The translations under genes were made by a program, and so were the position numbers. Under the pieces are notes generated by a model that saw nothing but the letters and a program-made list of their open reading frames with translations, was not told the DNA's origin and did no database searches. A stretch of DNA of 64,000 nt from Hymenobacter cheonanensis (GTDB taxonomy: Bacteria; Bacteroidota; Bacteroidia; Cytophagales; Hymenobacteraceae), in assembly GCF_030581075.1 (NCBI RefSeq), contig NZ_JAUQSW010000002.1, forward strand, positions 310,001 through 374,000, given 5' to 3'. This document shows, piece after piece, positions 1-8,173 of the stretch. Each line of letters starts with the position of its first letter. Position 1 is the stretch's first letter.

Positions 1-350
1 CCTTCTTCTTTCATCACCTGCAAGAGCGTAATGAGCGAGCCCACATTGTTGTGGAAGTAGGCCAGCGGCTTCTGCACCGACTCGCCCACTGCCTTGAAGG
101 CCGCAAAGTGGATAACGCCGGCAATGTCGCCCTCCGTTTTAAACACCTGGCGCAGGGCCTCGGCGTCGCCGCAGTCGATGCGGTGGCACGGCACCTCGCG
201 GCCCAGAATGGCCTGGATGCCCCCTAGCGCCGACTCTTCCGAGTTGCTGAAATTGTCGATGATAATAGGCTCGTAGCCCGCCTGGGCCAGCTCCACCACG
301 GTGTGCGAGCCAATGTAGCCAGCACCGCCGGTAACCAGAATTTTTTTCAT
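1..350 (-). CDS. galE: UDP-glucose 4-epimerase, N-terminal part (cut by window edge)
   Basis: The first 116 codons of GalE read leftwards from an ATG at 348-350 and leave the window. The enzyme interconverts UDP-glucose and UDP-galactose using tightly bound NAD, in the cytoplasm, feeding polysaccharide synthesis. The start MKKILVTGGAGYIGSH contains the Rossmann GxxGxxG motif at residues 8-14; IIIDNFSNS follows, and then VIHFAAFKAVGESV, which is typical of GalE. The catalytic Ser and YxxxK lie beyond the edge, so sugar specificity (Glc/Gal against GlcNAc/GalNAc) cannot be judged. It is followed upstream on the same strand by a nucleotide-sugar dehydrogenase, with an imperfect palindrome between them, so the pair probably serves one envelope-polysaccharide pathway. 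Confidence 0.93.
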   Translation of the reverse strand, partial: MKKILVTGGAGYIGSHTVVELAQAGYEPIIIDNFSNSEESALGGIQAILGREVPCHRIDCGDAEALRQVFKTEGDIAGVIHFAAFKAVGESVQKPLAYFHNNVGSLITLLQVMKEE

Positions 351-352
351 AG

Positions 353-443
353 TCAATGAGTGAATGGGAGAATGAGTGAGTGGGAAAATGACGCATTTTG
401 GGTTGCATTCACCCATTCGCTCATTCTCTTGTTCACTCATTGA
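353..443. repeat. Imperfect inverted repeat, 38-nt arms
   Basis: The left arm (353-390) and right arm (406-443) are reverse complements with about seven mismatches. Each arm is made of short tandem GAATGAGTGA-like units. It fills almost the entire gap between galE and the dehydrogenase and ends exactly at the dehydrogenase stop codon (444-446). It probably folds in RNA and may end transcription or stabilise the 3' end; that role is inferred. Confidence 0.7.
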
Positions 444-1745
<1,302 letters not shown>

Positions 1746-1754
1746 TTTTTGTAG

Positions 1755-1820
1755 AATTATGAGTTATGAATTATGAGTTATGAGTTGGCCGTTAGCGAGC
1801 TAATTTCTTCACTCATAATT
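1755..1820. repeat. 14-bp tandem repeat with inverted partner
   Basis: AATTATGAGTTATG occurs twice in tandem (1755-1768 and 1769-1782), and ACTCATAATT at 1811-1820 is the inverted partner. The element lies between two polysaccharide genes and supplies the stop codon and last codons of the acyltransferase reading frame (stop 1778-1780). It is a small AT-rich island in GC-rich DNA. Confidence 0.6.
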
Positions 1821-2407
1821 GATACCGATTTTTTATCAGGGCTAAGTTGGTAGGCTTCAGCGGTTTCGGGGCAGCTAGCCCGGCCGGCCGCATCGAAGGC
1901 CAGCCGGTGGCCGGCGGCGCTTAGCCAGCCGTGCTGCCGGGCGGGCGTGCCGTAGACGAGCGCAAAGGCCGGCACGTTGCGCGTGACCACGCTGCCCGCC
2001 CCCACGAAGGCGTAGCGGGCCAGCCGCACGCCGCACACAATAGTGGCATTGGCCCCGATGCTCACGCCGCGCTCCAGGTACGTGGTTTGGTAGTGGCCCT
2101 CGCCCCGGCGCGGCACGGCGCTGCGCGGGTTTTTGACATTGGTAAACACCACCGACGGGCCCAGAAAAACGTCGTCTTCGCACACCACCCCGCTGTAGAG
2201 GCTCACGTTGTTTTGCACCTTCACGTTGCGGCCCAGCGTCACGCCGTCGGCTACAAACACATTCTGGCCCAGCGAGCAGTTTTCGCCCAGCACCGCGCCC
2301 GGCGCCAGGTGGCAAAAGTGCCAGATGCGGCTTCCGGCGCCCACGCGGCAGCCCGCGTCGAGCACGGCCGTGGGATGAGCGTAGAAGTCGGAAGCAGGTT
2401 CGGCCAC
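1778..2407 (-). CDS. Left-handed beta-helix N-acetyltransferase (WbpD/WlbB-like)
   Basis: This is a hexapeptide-repeat acyltransferase of about 209 residues. Family hallmarks include GSRIWHFCHLAPGAVLGENC, GQNVFVADGV, KVQNNVSLYSGV, FLGPSVVFTNVKNPRS, GANATIVCG and a C-terminal VYGTPARQHGWLS. Relatives acetylate the 3-amino group of UDP-2-acetamido-3-amino-uronic acids with acetyl-CoA, which fits the adjacent dehydrogenase. The frame is open up to an ATG at 2533, but a perfect -7 box (2432-2439) lies inside that extension and the extension has no family similarity. I therefore place the start at GTG 2405-2407, giving VAEPASDFYAHPTAVLDAGC and a normal family length. The last residues come from the repeat at 1755-1820 and are probably not functional. 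The exact amino-sugar substrate is inferred. Confidence 0.85.
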   Translation of the reverse strand: MAEPASDFYAHPTAVLDAGCRVGAGSRIWHFCHLAPGAVLGENCSLGQNVFVADGVTLGRNVKVQNNVSLYSGVVCEDDVFLGPSVVFTNVKNPRSAVPRRGEGHYQTTYLERGVSIGANATIVCGVRLARYAFVGAGSVVTRNVPAFALVYGTPARQHGWLSAAGHRLAFDAAGRASCPETAEAYQLSPDKKSVSIMSEEISSLTANS

Positions 2408-2431
2408 GGAGCGGGATTGGGTTTTGCCGTG

Positions 2432-2439
2432 CAAAGGTA
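2432..2439 (-). promoter_or_regulatory. Bacteroidota -7 promoter box TACCTTTG
   Basis: A perfect TAnnTTTG match on the minus strand, 24 bases upstream of the GTG chosen for the acyltransferase. It suggests this gene is transcribed separately from the dehydrogenase and is the reason for rejecting the longer N-terminus. Confidence 0.65.
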
Positions 2440-2545
2440 ACAGGCTGAGCGGGGTTGGGCAGAAGCCGCGTTTTTTGAAAACCGGCCGCGCCGCTACGTC
2501 AACTAATTGCCTACTATAGAACTGCCCATACACAAACCCATTGCG

Positions 2546-4069
2546 CTAGGGCCGCCACGCGGCCGCCGAGTCGGCCGGGGCCAGCTGGCGGGCCAGCAGC
2601 ACTAGTTGCGCATCTTCGTAGAGCACACGGTAGGCGGGGTCGGTGCGCAGCTGGGTGGCGGCGCGCTTGGCATTCGCTACCGAGAGCGGCCAGGCGCCGG
2701 CTTCGTCGGGCTCGCGCAGCAGGGCCACCAGCCGGGCCGTGCGCAGCACCGGAAATAAAAACAAGTCGCGCCGGTTGGTGAGGTGCGGGGTTAAAGTCGA
2801 AGACGCGCTGAGCGGCACATCGGCCGGCACGCGGGCCAGGGCGGCGCGCAGGCCGGCCGGGTTGGGGTAGGCCGGGCGGTAGTGGCTGCCAATGAGAAAG
2901 TTGGTGGTAGCGCGGTCGTACCAGGTGCTGCGCCGCGTATAGAGCGTTGCCACCGTAAACAGCACCACCGCCCCCAGCGCCCAGGGCCAGCGGCCGGCAG
3001 CCGGGCGGCGCGCGCCGGCTAGGGCATCGGCCACGGCCAGGGCCAGCACGGGCGCTATTTCGATGGAGTACTGATAGTTGAGCCCCCAAAGACCAGCATC
3101 GCCAGCCAGCAGCTTCTGGCTCAGAATGGGCAGCAGCATGAGCGCGTACCAGGGGCGGCGCAGCAGCGCCCAGCCGCCCGAAAGCAGCAGCCCCACCCAC
3201 AGCTCCAGCTTGATGTAGTCGTAGGCCGTATCGGGCAGGGTGTTGGTAAAGAGCGTGTTCCAGAGCAGGCCGGGGTGCGCGAGCAGGTTGCCGGCAATGG
3301 CGGGCAGCGAGGCACCCAGCGCCCCGTAGCGCGCCAGCTGGGTGTAGGGCCGGTGGTTGGTGTCGAGGGCGGGCATTAGGTAGCGCGTCAGCACCACGAA
3401 GTAGGCTAGCGCCAGCCCCGCGCCCAGGGCGGCGCGCCACACCACGGCGCGGTGCTGGCGGTGCTGCCAGGCCAGGCCCAGCAGCACAAAAGCCAGCCAC
3501 AGCGCCAGGTTTTCCTTGCTGATGATGATAAACCCGGCGGCCAGCGCGGCGCGGCCCCAGCGCTGCTGGGCCACCCAGCGGGCTAGCCAGGGCAGGGCCA
3601 TCGCCCCCAGCACATTATCATGAAAATCAAACCCCAGCGCCGAAAACAAGGCCCACTGGCTACCCAAAAAGGCCAGCGCCCAGTTGGCCTGCGTTTCACT
3701 AGCCCCTACGTAGCGGGCGTAGCGCCATATGCCTAGCAACCCTATCAGCAAGGCCCCAATCTGGAGCAGCAGCAGCGCCCACACCGGCCCCACGAGGTAG
3801 TAGAGCGGCACGGCCAGGGACGGCGTGAGGCTGAAATGCCCTGCCAAAAAGGCCGTGGGTGGCGCGTCGGGCAGCAGCGTCACGCGCGGGGCACGCAGGT
3901 GGGCCAGGTCGGTTACGGCCTGGGCCTCGTAGCCCATATCGAGGGCGCCGGTGCGAAAATTAACTTGATTGACCAGCGATACCAGGCTGTAAATCAGCCC
4001 AAAAAGCACCAGCAGCCCGGCACGCAGGCGGCGGGGCAAAAGCAAAGCAGTGGGGCTACTAACCGACAT
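2546..4069 (-). CDS. DUF2079 multi-pass membrane protein
   Basis: About 507 residues with some ten hydrophobic segments. The pattern FDFHDNVLGAMALPWLARW, followed by a segment ending in SKENLALWLAFVLLGLA, matches DUF2079, a family of predicted GT-C-like inner-membrane proteins. No enzymatic activity is established for the family; a role in transferring sugars from a polyprenyl carrier is inferred. It starts 16 bases after the stop of the GtrB-like glycosyltransferase gene, so the two are almost certainly co-transcribed. GtrB-type enzymes make polyprenyl-phosphate sugars that GT-C proteins use. ATG 4067-4069 is preferred over GTG 4073-4075, two codons upstream. Confidence 0.82.
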   Translation of the reverse strand: MSVSSPTALLLPRRLRAGLLVLFGLIYSLVSLVNQVNFRTGALDMGYEAQAVTDLAHLRAPRVTLLPDAPPTAFLAGHFSLTPSLAVPLYYLVGPVWALLLLQIGALLIGLLGIWRYARYVGASETQANWALAFLGSQWALFSALGFDFHDNVLGAMALPWLARWVAQQRWGRAALAAGFIIISKENLALWLAFVLLGLAWQHRQHRAVVWRAALGAGLALAYFVVLTRYLMPALDTNHRPYTQLARYGALGASLPAIAGNLLAHPGLLWNTLFTNTLPDTAYDYIKLELWVGLLLSGGWALLRRPWYALMLLPILSQKLLAGDAGLWGLNYQYSIEIAPVLALAVADALAGARRPAAGRWPWALGAVVLFTVATLYTRRSTWYDRATTNFLIGSHYRPAYPNPAGLRAALARVPADVPLSASSTLTPHLTNRRDLFLFPVLRTARLVALLREPDEAGAWPLSVANAKRAATQLRTDPAYRVLYEDAQLVLLARQLAPADSAAAWRP

Positions 4070-4085
4070 GCGCACGAGAAACGGG

Positions 4086-5057
4086 CTAGCGGCGCGGCAG
4101 GTGGGCCGCCGCGTTTTCGCCCGGCGCGGGCAGGTTGCCGTCTGACACGATGTAGAGCGGGCGCTGGCGCACGTTGGCCCCTAGCCGCGCCAGGTATTCG
4201 CCGATGATGCCAACGGCGATAAGCTGCACGCCACCTAGAAACAAGATGCTGACCATCAGCGAGGCCCAGCCCGGCTGGTACTGCCGCGTGATGAAGCGGG
4301 CATATAACGTGTAGAGGATAACCACGAAGGCCAGCCCCGACACAAAAAAGCCGCTGACGGTGGCCACCTTGAGCGGCACGTCGGAAAAGGCCGTGATGCC
4401 GTCGAGGGCGAAGCGCAGCATCTTGGAATACGTGTAGCCCGTGACGCCGCCCGCCCGCTCGGCGCGGTCGTATTCGAGGTAGGTCTGGCGGTAGCCAATC
4501 CAGGAAATCTGGCCGCGCAGAAACTTGTTTTGCTCGGGCATCTGGCGCAGGGCCAGCACCACCTTGCGCGAGATGATGCGAAAATCGCCGGTATCGACCG
4601 GAATCTCGATGTGGGTGAGGGCCCGCAGCAGGCGGTAGAACAGCTTAGCGGTGAGCTTCTTGGCCGCGCTTTCGCCCTGGCGCGAGCGCCGCTTGGCGTA
4701 CACTACCTCATAGCCCTCGTGCAGCTTGGCGTAGAGGCTGGGAATGAGTTCGGGCGGGTCTTGCAGGTCGGCGTCGATGATGACGACGGCCTGGCCCTCG
4801 GCCCGGTCAAGGCCGGCCGTAACGGCAATCTGGTGCCCAAAATTGCGGCTGAAGCTGAGGTAGCGCACGTGGCCCGGGTCGCGCTCGGCCAAGGCCATGA
4901 GCTGGGGCAGCGAGCCATCGCGCGAGCCGTCGTTCACAAAAATCAGCTCGTAGCCGCCGGGCAGGGGCATGGGGGCTAGCAGAGCCGTGAGGCGGCGGTG
5001 CAGCTCGCCAATATTAGCTTCTTCGTTGAAGATGGGAATAACGACCGATAAATCCAT
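4086..5057 (-). CDS. GT2 polyprenyl-phosphate glycosyltransferase (GtrB/DPM1-like)
   Basis: A 323-residue family-2 glycosyltransferase. The N-terminal GT-A domain begins LSVVIPIFNEEANI and contains the DxD-type motif IDADLQDPPE; two transmembrane segments near residues 225-290 anchor it. Relatives transfer a sugar from a nucleotide donor to undecaprenyl phosphate on the cytoplasmic side for later use by a GT-C enzyme. The start is ATG 5055-5057; a reading frame opening at 5093 overlaps the promoter box at 5091-5098 and is rejected. It heads a two-gene unit with the DUF2079 protein. The donor sugar is not visible from sequence. Confidence 0.9.
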   Translation of the reverse strand: MDLSVVIPIFNEEANIGELHRRLTALLAPMPLPGGYELIFVNDGSRDGSLPQLMALAERDPGHVRYLSFSRNFGHQIAVTAGLDRAEGQAVVIIDADLQDPPELIPSLYAKLHEGYEVVYAKRRSRQGESAAKKLTAKLFYRLLRALTHIEIPVDTGDFRIISRKVVLALRQMPEQNKFLRGQISWIGYRQTYLEYDRAERAGGVTGYTYSKMLRFALDGITAFSDVPLKVATVSGFFVSGLAFVVILYTLYARFITRQYQPGWASLMVSILFLGGVQLIAVGIIGEYLARLGANVRQRPLYIVSDGNLPAPGENAAAHLPRR

Positions 5058-5090
5058 GCTAAAACAAGCCGCCTGAGCGCGGGGCACCGG

Positions 5091-5098
5091 CAAAAGTA
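5091..5098 (-). promoter_or_regulatory. Bacteroidota -7 promoter box TACTTTTG
   Basis: A perfect TAnnTTTG match on the minus strand, 33 bases upstream of the glycosyltransferase ATG at 5057. It probably drives the glycosyltransferase-DUF2079 pair. Confidence 0.65.
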
Positions 5099-5120
5099 GA
5101 GCCGGCCGGCTGGCCGGGCG

Positions 5121-5215
5121 GCCTGGCTAGGGCCAATTAAAGCTGACAGGAACTTCGTTCGTGGCCTGCGAGCCCAAAAACTGCCGCCTGGCTAGGGCCA
5201 ATTAAAGCTGGCAGG
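5121..5215. repeat. 30-bp direct repeat duplicating the 3' end of a gene
   Basis: 5121-5150 and 5186-5215 are identical except for one base. The right copy contains the last codons and stop (5202-5204) of the secreted protein gene; the left copy lies 65 bp away in the intergenic space and would encode the same Cys-Gln-Leu-stop ending. This looks like a local duplication. Confidence 0.75.
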
Positions 5216-6545
5216 GCCCCGTGCGCAGCAGGCGGCGGGTTTGGCGGCGCAGCTTATCGCCCCAGATGGCCTCGATAACGGGGCCCTGGCCCATCGCATC
5301 GGCGCGGTACAGCCAGTCGGGCTGGGGCGGCACGCTAACCCCGCGCAGGCCGGGCATCTCGAAGTACACAGCGGGGTCGAGCTGGCGCACACGGGCGGCG
5401 GCGTACACCAGCCACTGGTTGCGGTAATCGGCAGGCTGGGTGGCAAACCAGGAAATCTCATCTACGCCCCACACCACGCCCCAGGCGCGCTGGCCGGGCT
5501 CGCCCACGCGGGCCAGGGTACCATTATCGAGTTCTACCAGGGCCGGCAAATGCTCGCGGAAGGTGCCATCGGGGGCCACACCGCCGCCGCTACGCCCATA
5601 AATGGCGCCCGAGCGGTCGCCGGCATCGGCAAAGTCGAGGTAGGCCGAGTGCGCGCCCCGCCGAATGGTATCGCACTCGATGGGCCGCGCCGGGCAGCTG
5701 TGAAAGTCGAACAGCAGCTGCCGCTGGCCGGGGGGCAGGGGCTGCGCGGGGTCGGGGTCGTAGTACTCGTCGTGGGTGTGAGCATCGCAGAGCACAAAGC
5801 CCCGGTTGCGGGTGCGGGCGTAGGCGCGCACCCGCTGCAAGAGGCGCCACCAGGCGTGGTGGCCGGCGTCGCGGTCGTCCATGCGCATCACCTGGCCAAA
5901 GTGCAGGGCCTCGCAGCCAGCATCAATTTGCTGGCAGGCCAGGGTGTAAAACCAGAGCTGCGTTTCGGGCTGGCTCATGTCGGGAATGCCCGGCGCCTGG
6001 CCGGGCGGGCGCTCGTCCCAGCGGTAGTGGTTGGTATCCTCGGCGTCGAAATAGGCCGGGTACATCATGCTGGCAAACTGAAAGTTGCGCTGCGGCACGG
6101 CCAGGGTGTCTTCGCCAAACTCGGCCCGGGCGGCGTTGGGCACCGGCAGATTGGACGCGTGGGCCTCTATCACCTCAAAAATGGCGCCCTGCACCACCAT
6201 CGCCGGCTGGGCGCGGTGCAGGTCGGCCACCAGCTGGCGCAGGGTATCGGCGCTGGCTTGCAGTGCCTCGGCATCGTGGGGGGTGGCCCAAAACCCACCC
6301 ACCCGCCCGGCAAAGCGGGTGCCGGCCGCCCCGGCCCACTGCGTGAAGGCGCGGCGCTCGGCCACGGGCAGGGTGCGCAGGTTTTGGATGGTCATGGCGC
6401 GGGCCAGGTAGTGCCGCACCAGCGAGTCGGACGCGGGCAGCGAGGCCGGCGCCCGCCGGGTAGCTAGCGGCTGCCCTGCGGTGGCCAGCGCGGCCAGCAG
6501 GAAATAAACCCATGCGCTCAGGCCGATAAATTTTCTGATGACCAT
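5202..6545 (-). CDS. Secreted protein of unknown function, possibly a TIM-barrel glycosidase
   Basis: About 447 residues, starting MVIRKFIGLSAWVYFLLAAL with a signal peptide that ends near ATAGQ. I do not recognise a named family. The body has motifs reminiscent of (beta/alpha)8 glycosidase-like proteins: CEALHFGQVMRMDDRD followed by WWRLLQRVRAYART and VLCDAHTHDEYYD, then WGVVWGVDEISWF near the C-terminus. The spacing of acidic residues at strand-like ends would suit a periplasmic glycan hydrolase, but this is only a fold guess. ATG 6543-6545 was chosen because it gives a clean signal peptide; the frame extends 41 codons further upstream without any. It is flanked by glycosyltransferase and methyltransferase genes. 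Confidence 0.75.
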   Translation of the reverse strand: MVIRKFIGLSAWVYFLLAALATAGQPLATRRAPASLPASDSLVRHYLARAMTIQNLRTLPVAERRAFTQWAGAAGTRFAGRVGGFWATPHDAEALQASADTLRQLVADLHRAQPAMVVQGAIFEVIEAHASNLPVPNAARAEFGEDTLAVPQRNFQFASMMYPAYFDAEDTNHYRWDERPPGQAPGIPDMSQPETQLWFYTLACQQIDAGCEALHFGQVMRMDDRDAGHHAWWRLLQRVRAYARTRNRGFVLCDAHTHDEYYDPDPAQPLPPGQRQLLFDFHSCPARPIECDTIRRGAHSAYLDFADAGDRSGAIYGRSGGGVAPDGTFREHLPALVELDNGTLARVGEPGQRAWGVVWGVDEISWFATQPADYRNQWLVYAAARVRQLDPAVYFEMPGLRGVSVPPQPDWLYRADAMGQGPVIEAIWGDKLRRQTRRLLRTGPCQL

Positions 6546-6637
6546 CGCGTTCGTTGCTTGCCCCCCGCCAGCGGCATCCCGCAGTAGGGTTGCGGCACCA
6601 GCGCAGGCGCGTTCGTTAAAGAAGCCGCCAGCGCCCG

Positions 6638-6645
6638 CAAAAGTG
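6638..6645 (-). promoter_or_regulatory. Weak -7 promoter box CACTTTTG
   Basis: One mismatch to TAnnTTTG on the minus strand, 92 bases upstream of the chosen start of the secreted protein. Weak evidence, listed because it agrees with the downstream start choice. Confidence 0.35.
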
Positions 6646-6731
6646 CCGCGCGCTGCCGTGGGCCCCATTGAGGGGCCTAGCTGCTTACGGGATAACCGAC
6701 GGCCCGACCATCCCGGGCCAGGTTTTTTGGG

Positions 6732-7490
6732 CTAGGCCGGCTTTTGAGCCAGGGCAAAGACACTGACGCCAATGGGCAGGTTGGCGCGGCGCAGCACCAG
6801 GTTTTCGAGCCGCACCCAGCCAAAGAGTAGCTTGTTGAGCGGGCCGGCAAAGTGGTGCAGGTCGCCGGTAGAGCCGGGGGCGGCCACGGTGGCCGGCGGG
6901 CCGCTCAGCAGGCGCTTGCCCAGGCGCAGGGCGGCCGTGGGCAGGTACATGGCCGCGTTCCAGAACGAGCTGCGCAGGGGGCGCAGGCCGGCCCGCACCA
7001 TAGCCGCCACCAGGCCCGCCCGCGAGTAGCGGCGGTAGTGGTGGTTCACCACGTCGTGCTCGCTCCAGAGGTAGGCGTGGGCCGGCACAAACACCAGCAG
7101 CTGCCCGCCCGGCCGCAGCACGCGGGTCCACTCCTGCAAGGCTTTAGCCTCATCCTCAATGTGTTCGAGCACGTCGGAGGCGATAACCAGGTCGAAGCGG
7201 GCGTCGGCAAACTCCAGGGCCGCACCGTCCATCACCGACACGTGGGGCACGCCCCGGGCCTGGGCCAGCTCGATGGCGGGCGCGCTCACGTCGATGCCCG
7301 TTACGTCGGCGTAGCCCTGCTGGCGCAGGCGCTGCATAAGCGGGCCGCCCGAGCAGCCAATTTCCAGAATGGCGGCCGTGGTGGGCAGCTGCATATCCTG
7401 GATGAGGGCAAATACCGCGTCGCGGCGGCTGGCAAACCACCAGTGCTGCTCTTCCAGCTGGTGGTATTTGGCTTCGTAGGTGAGGTCCAT
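6732..7490 (-). CDS. Class I SAM-dependent methyltransferase
   Basis: A 252-residue cytoplasmic protein with a Rossmann methyltransferase fold. Motif I reads AAILEIGCSGGPLMQRL, the post-I acidic residue is in VTGIDVSAPAIELA, motif II-like is FDLVIASDVLEHIED, and a later strand is RPGGQLLVFVPAH. The N-terminus MDLTYEAKYHQLEEQHWWF is common in methyltransferases of polysaccharide loci. The substrate is unknown; a sugar or lipid in the nearby pathways is plausible. The frame is open to 7697, but a perfect -7 box at 7497-7504 lies just before ATG 7488-7490, so the mRNA may be nearly leaderless. A lipoprotein gene is transcribed divergently from the other side. Confidence 0.88.
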   Translation of the reverse strand: MDLTYEAKYHQLEEQHWWFASRRDAVFALIQDMQLPTTAAILEIGCSGGPLMQRLRQQGYADVTGIDVSAPAIELAQARGVPHVSVMDGAALEFADARFDLVIASDVLEHIEDEAKALQEWTRVLRPGGQLLVFVPAHAYLWSEHDVVNHHYRRYSRAGLVAAMVRAGLRPLRSSFWNAAMYLPTAALRLGKRLLSGPPATVAAPGSTGDLHHFAGPLNKLLFGWVRLENLVLRRANLPIGVSVFALAQKPA

Positions 7491-7496
7491 GCCCGG

Positions 7497-7504
7497 CAAA
7501 GGTA
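7497..7504 (-). promoter_or_regulatory. Bacteroidota -7 promoter box TACCTTTG, almost leaderless
   Basis: A perfect match on the minus strand with only six bases between it and the methyltransferase ATG (7490). Transcription would start at or next to the start codon. Confidence 0.65.
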
Positions 7505-7577
7505 GCAGGGGCCACCTTTCGAGACCAGGAGCGGGCGTCGGCGCTGCCCTTCTCCTAGCAATTAGGCCAGAGCCGGT

Positions 7578-7585
7578 TACTTTTG
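7578..7585 (+). promoter_or_regulatory. Bacteroidota -7 promoter box TACTTTTG
   Basis: A perfect TAnnTTTG match 36 bases upstream of the lipoprotein ATG at 7622. With the box at 7497-7504 it forms a divergent promoter pair, and it is the likely head promoter of the membrane-protein/lipoprotein locus. Confidence 0.65.
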
Positions 7586-7621
7586 TTGCTACGCATTTTT
7601 CTCCTTGATTACCAGATTTGC

Positions 7622-8173
7622 ATGAAAAGCCTAGCGGCATTGCTTGGATTGCTTCTAGTGAGCGCGTGCTCCACGGGCTCTGACTTGCACCCCCCAATCG
7701 ACGACTCGGTCGTCACGTTCAACGATTTTGAGAGCGGTGGCGGCTGGAGCAGCGACCCCGCCCACCACAACACCAGCCTGGTGCAGAAGGGCGAGGCGCA
7801 CTCGGGCCGCTACGCCCTGCGCGTAGATGCCAACCACGAGTACAGCCTCACCTACGCCATGCCGCTAGGGCTCATTCGCGCGGCCAAGTTTCAGAAGCTG
7901 CACCTCGAAGCCTGGGCGTTTATGGCCAGCGAGCGGTCTACCGGCACGGTGGGCGTGCAGCTGCTGTCGCCCGACTACAGCCAGCAAATTTTCAGCGATG
8001 ACATCAAGCTGCGCGACGCCGTGAAAACCTACGGCCAGTGGGTGCGCATCAGCAAGGACATTACGCTGCCCGCCAGCGTGACGCCGGGCCAGCAGCTGCG
8101 CCTGTTTTTGTGGCGGGCCGATGCCACCGACGCGGTACTGCTCGACGACGTACTACTGCGGATTCTGGACTGA
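7622..8173 (+). CDS. Lipoprotein with jelly-roll-like domain, paralogue 1
   Basis: A 183-residue protein with a lipoprotein signal: MKSLAALLGLLLVSACS, lipidated Cys at 16. The mature part starts with TFNDFESGGGW, continues with HSGRYALRVD and YSLTYAMPL, and ends FLWRADATDAVLLDDVLLRI. The order NDFE-GW ... HSGR ... YSLTY ... LxLFLW ... LDDV suggests a beta-sandwich like those in carbohydrate-binding modules. Two other lipoproteins here (11344-11895, 12007-12567) and the C-terminus of the membrane protein at 12607-14475 share it. It overlaps the next gene by one base (TGATG), so translation is coupled. ATG 7622 is preferred to an upstream in-frame start because the signal peptide begins there. 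Ligand binding is inferred. Confidence 0.82.
   Translation: MKSLAALLGLLLVSACSTGSDLHPPIDDSVVTFNDFESGGGWSSDPAHHNTSLVQKGEAHSGRYALRVDANHEYSLTYAMPLGLIRAAKFQKLHLEAWAFMASERSTGTVGVQLLSPDYSQQIFSDDIKLRDAVKTYGQWVRISKDITLPASVTPGQQLRLFLWRADATDAVLLDDVLLRILD

Noticed and set aside
353..443. Insertion-sequence or attachment site
   Set aside because: The inverted repeats are short unit repeats with no transposase, target-site duplication or integrase nearby.
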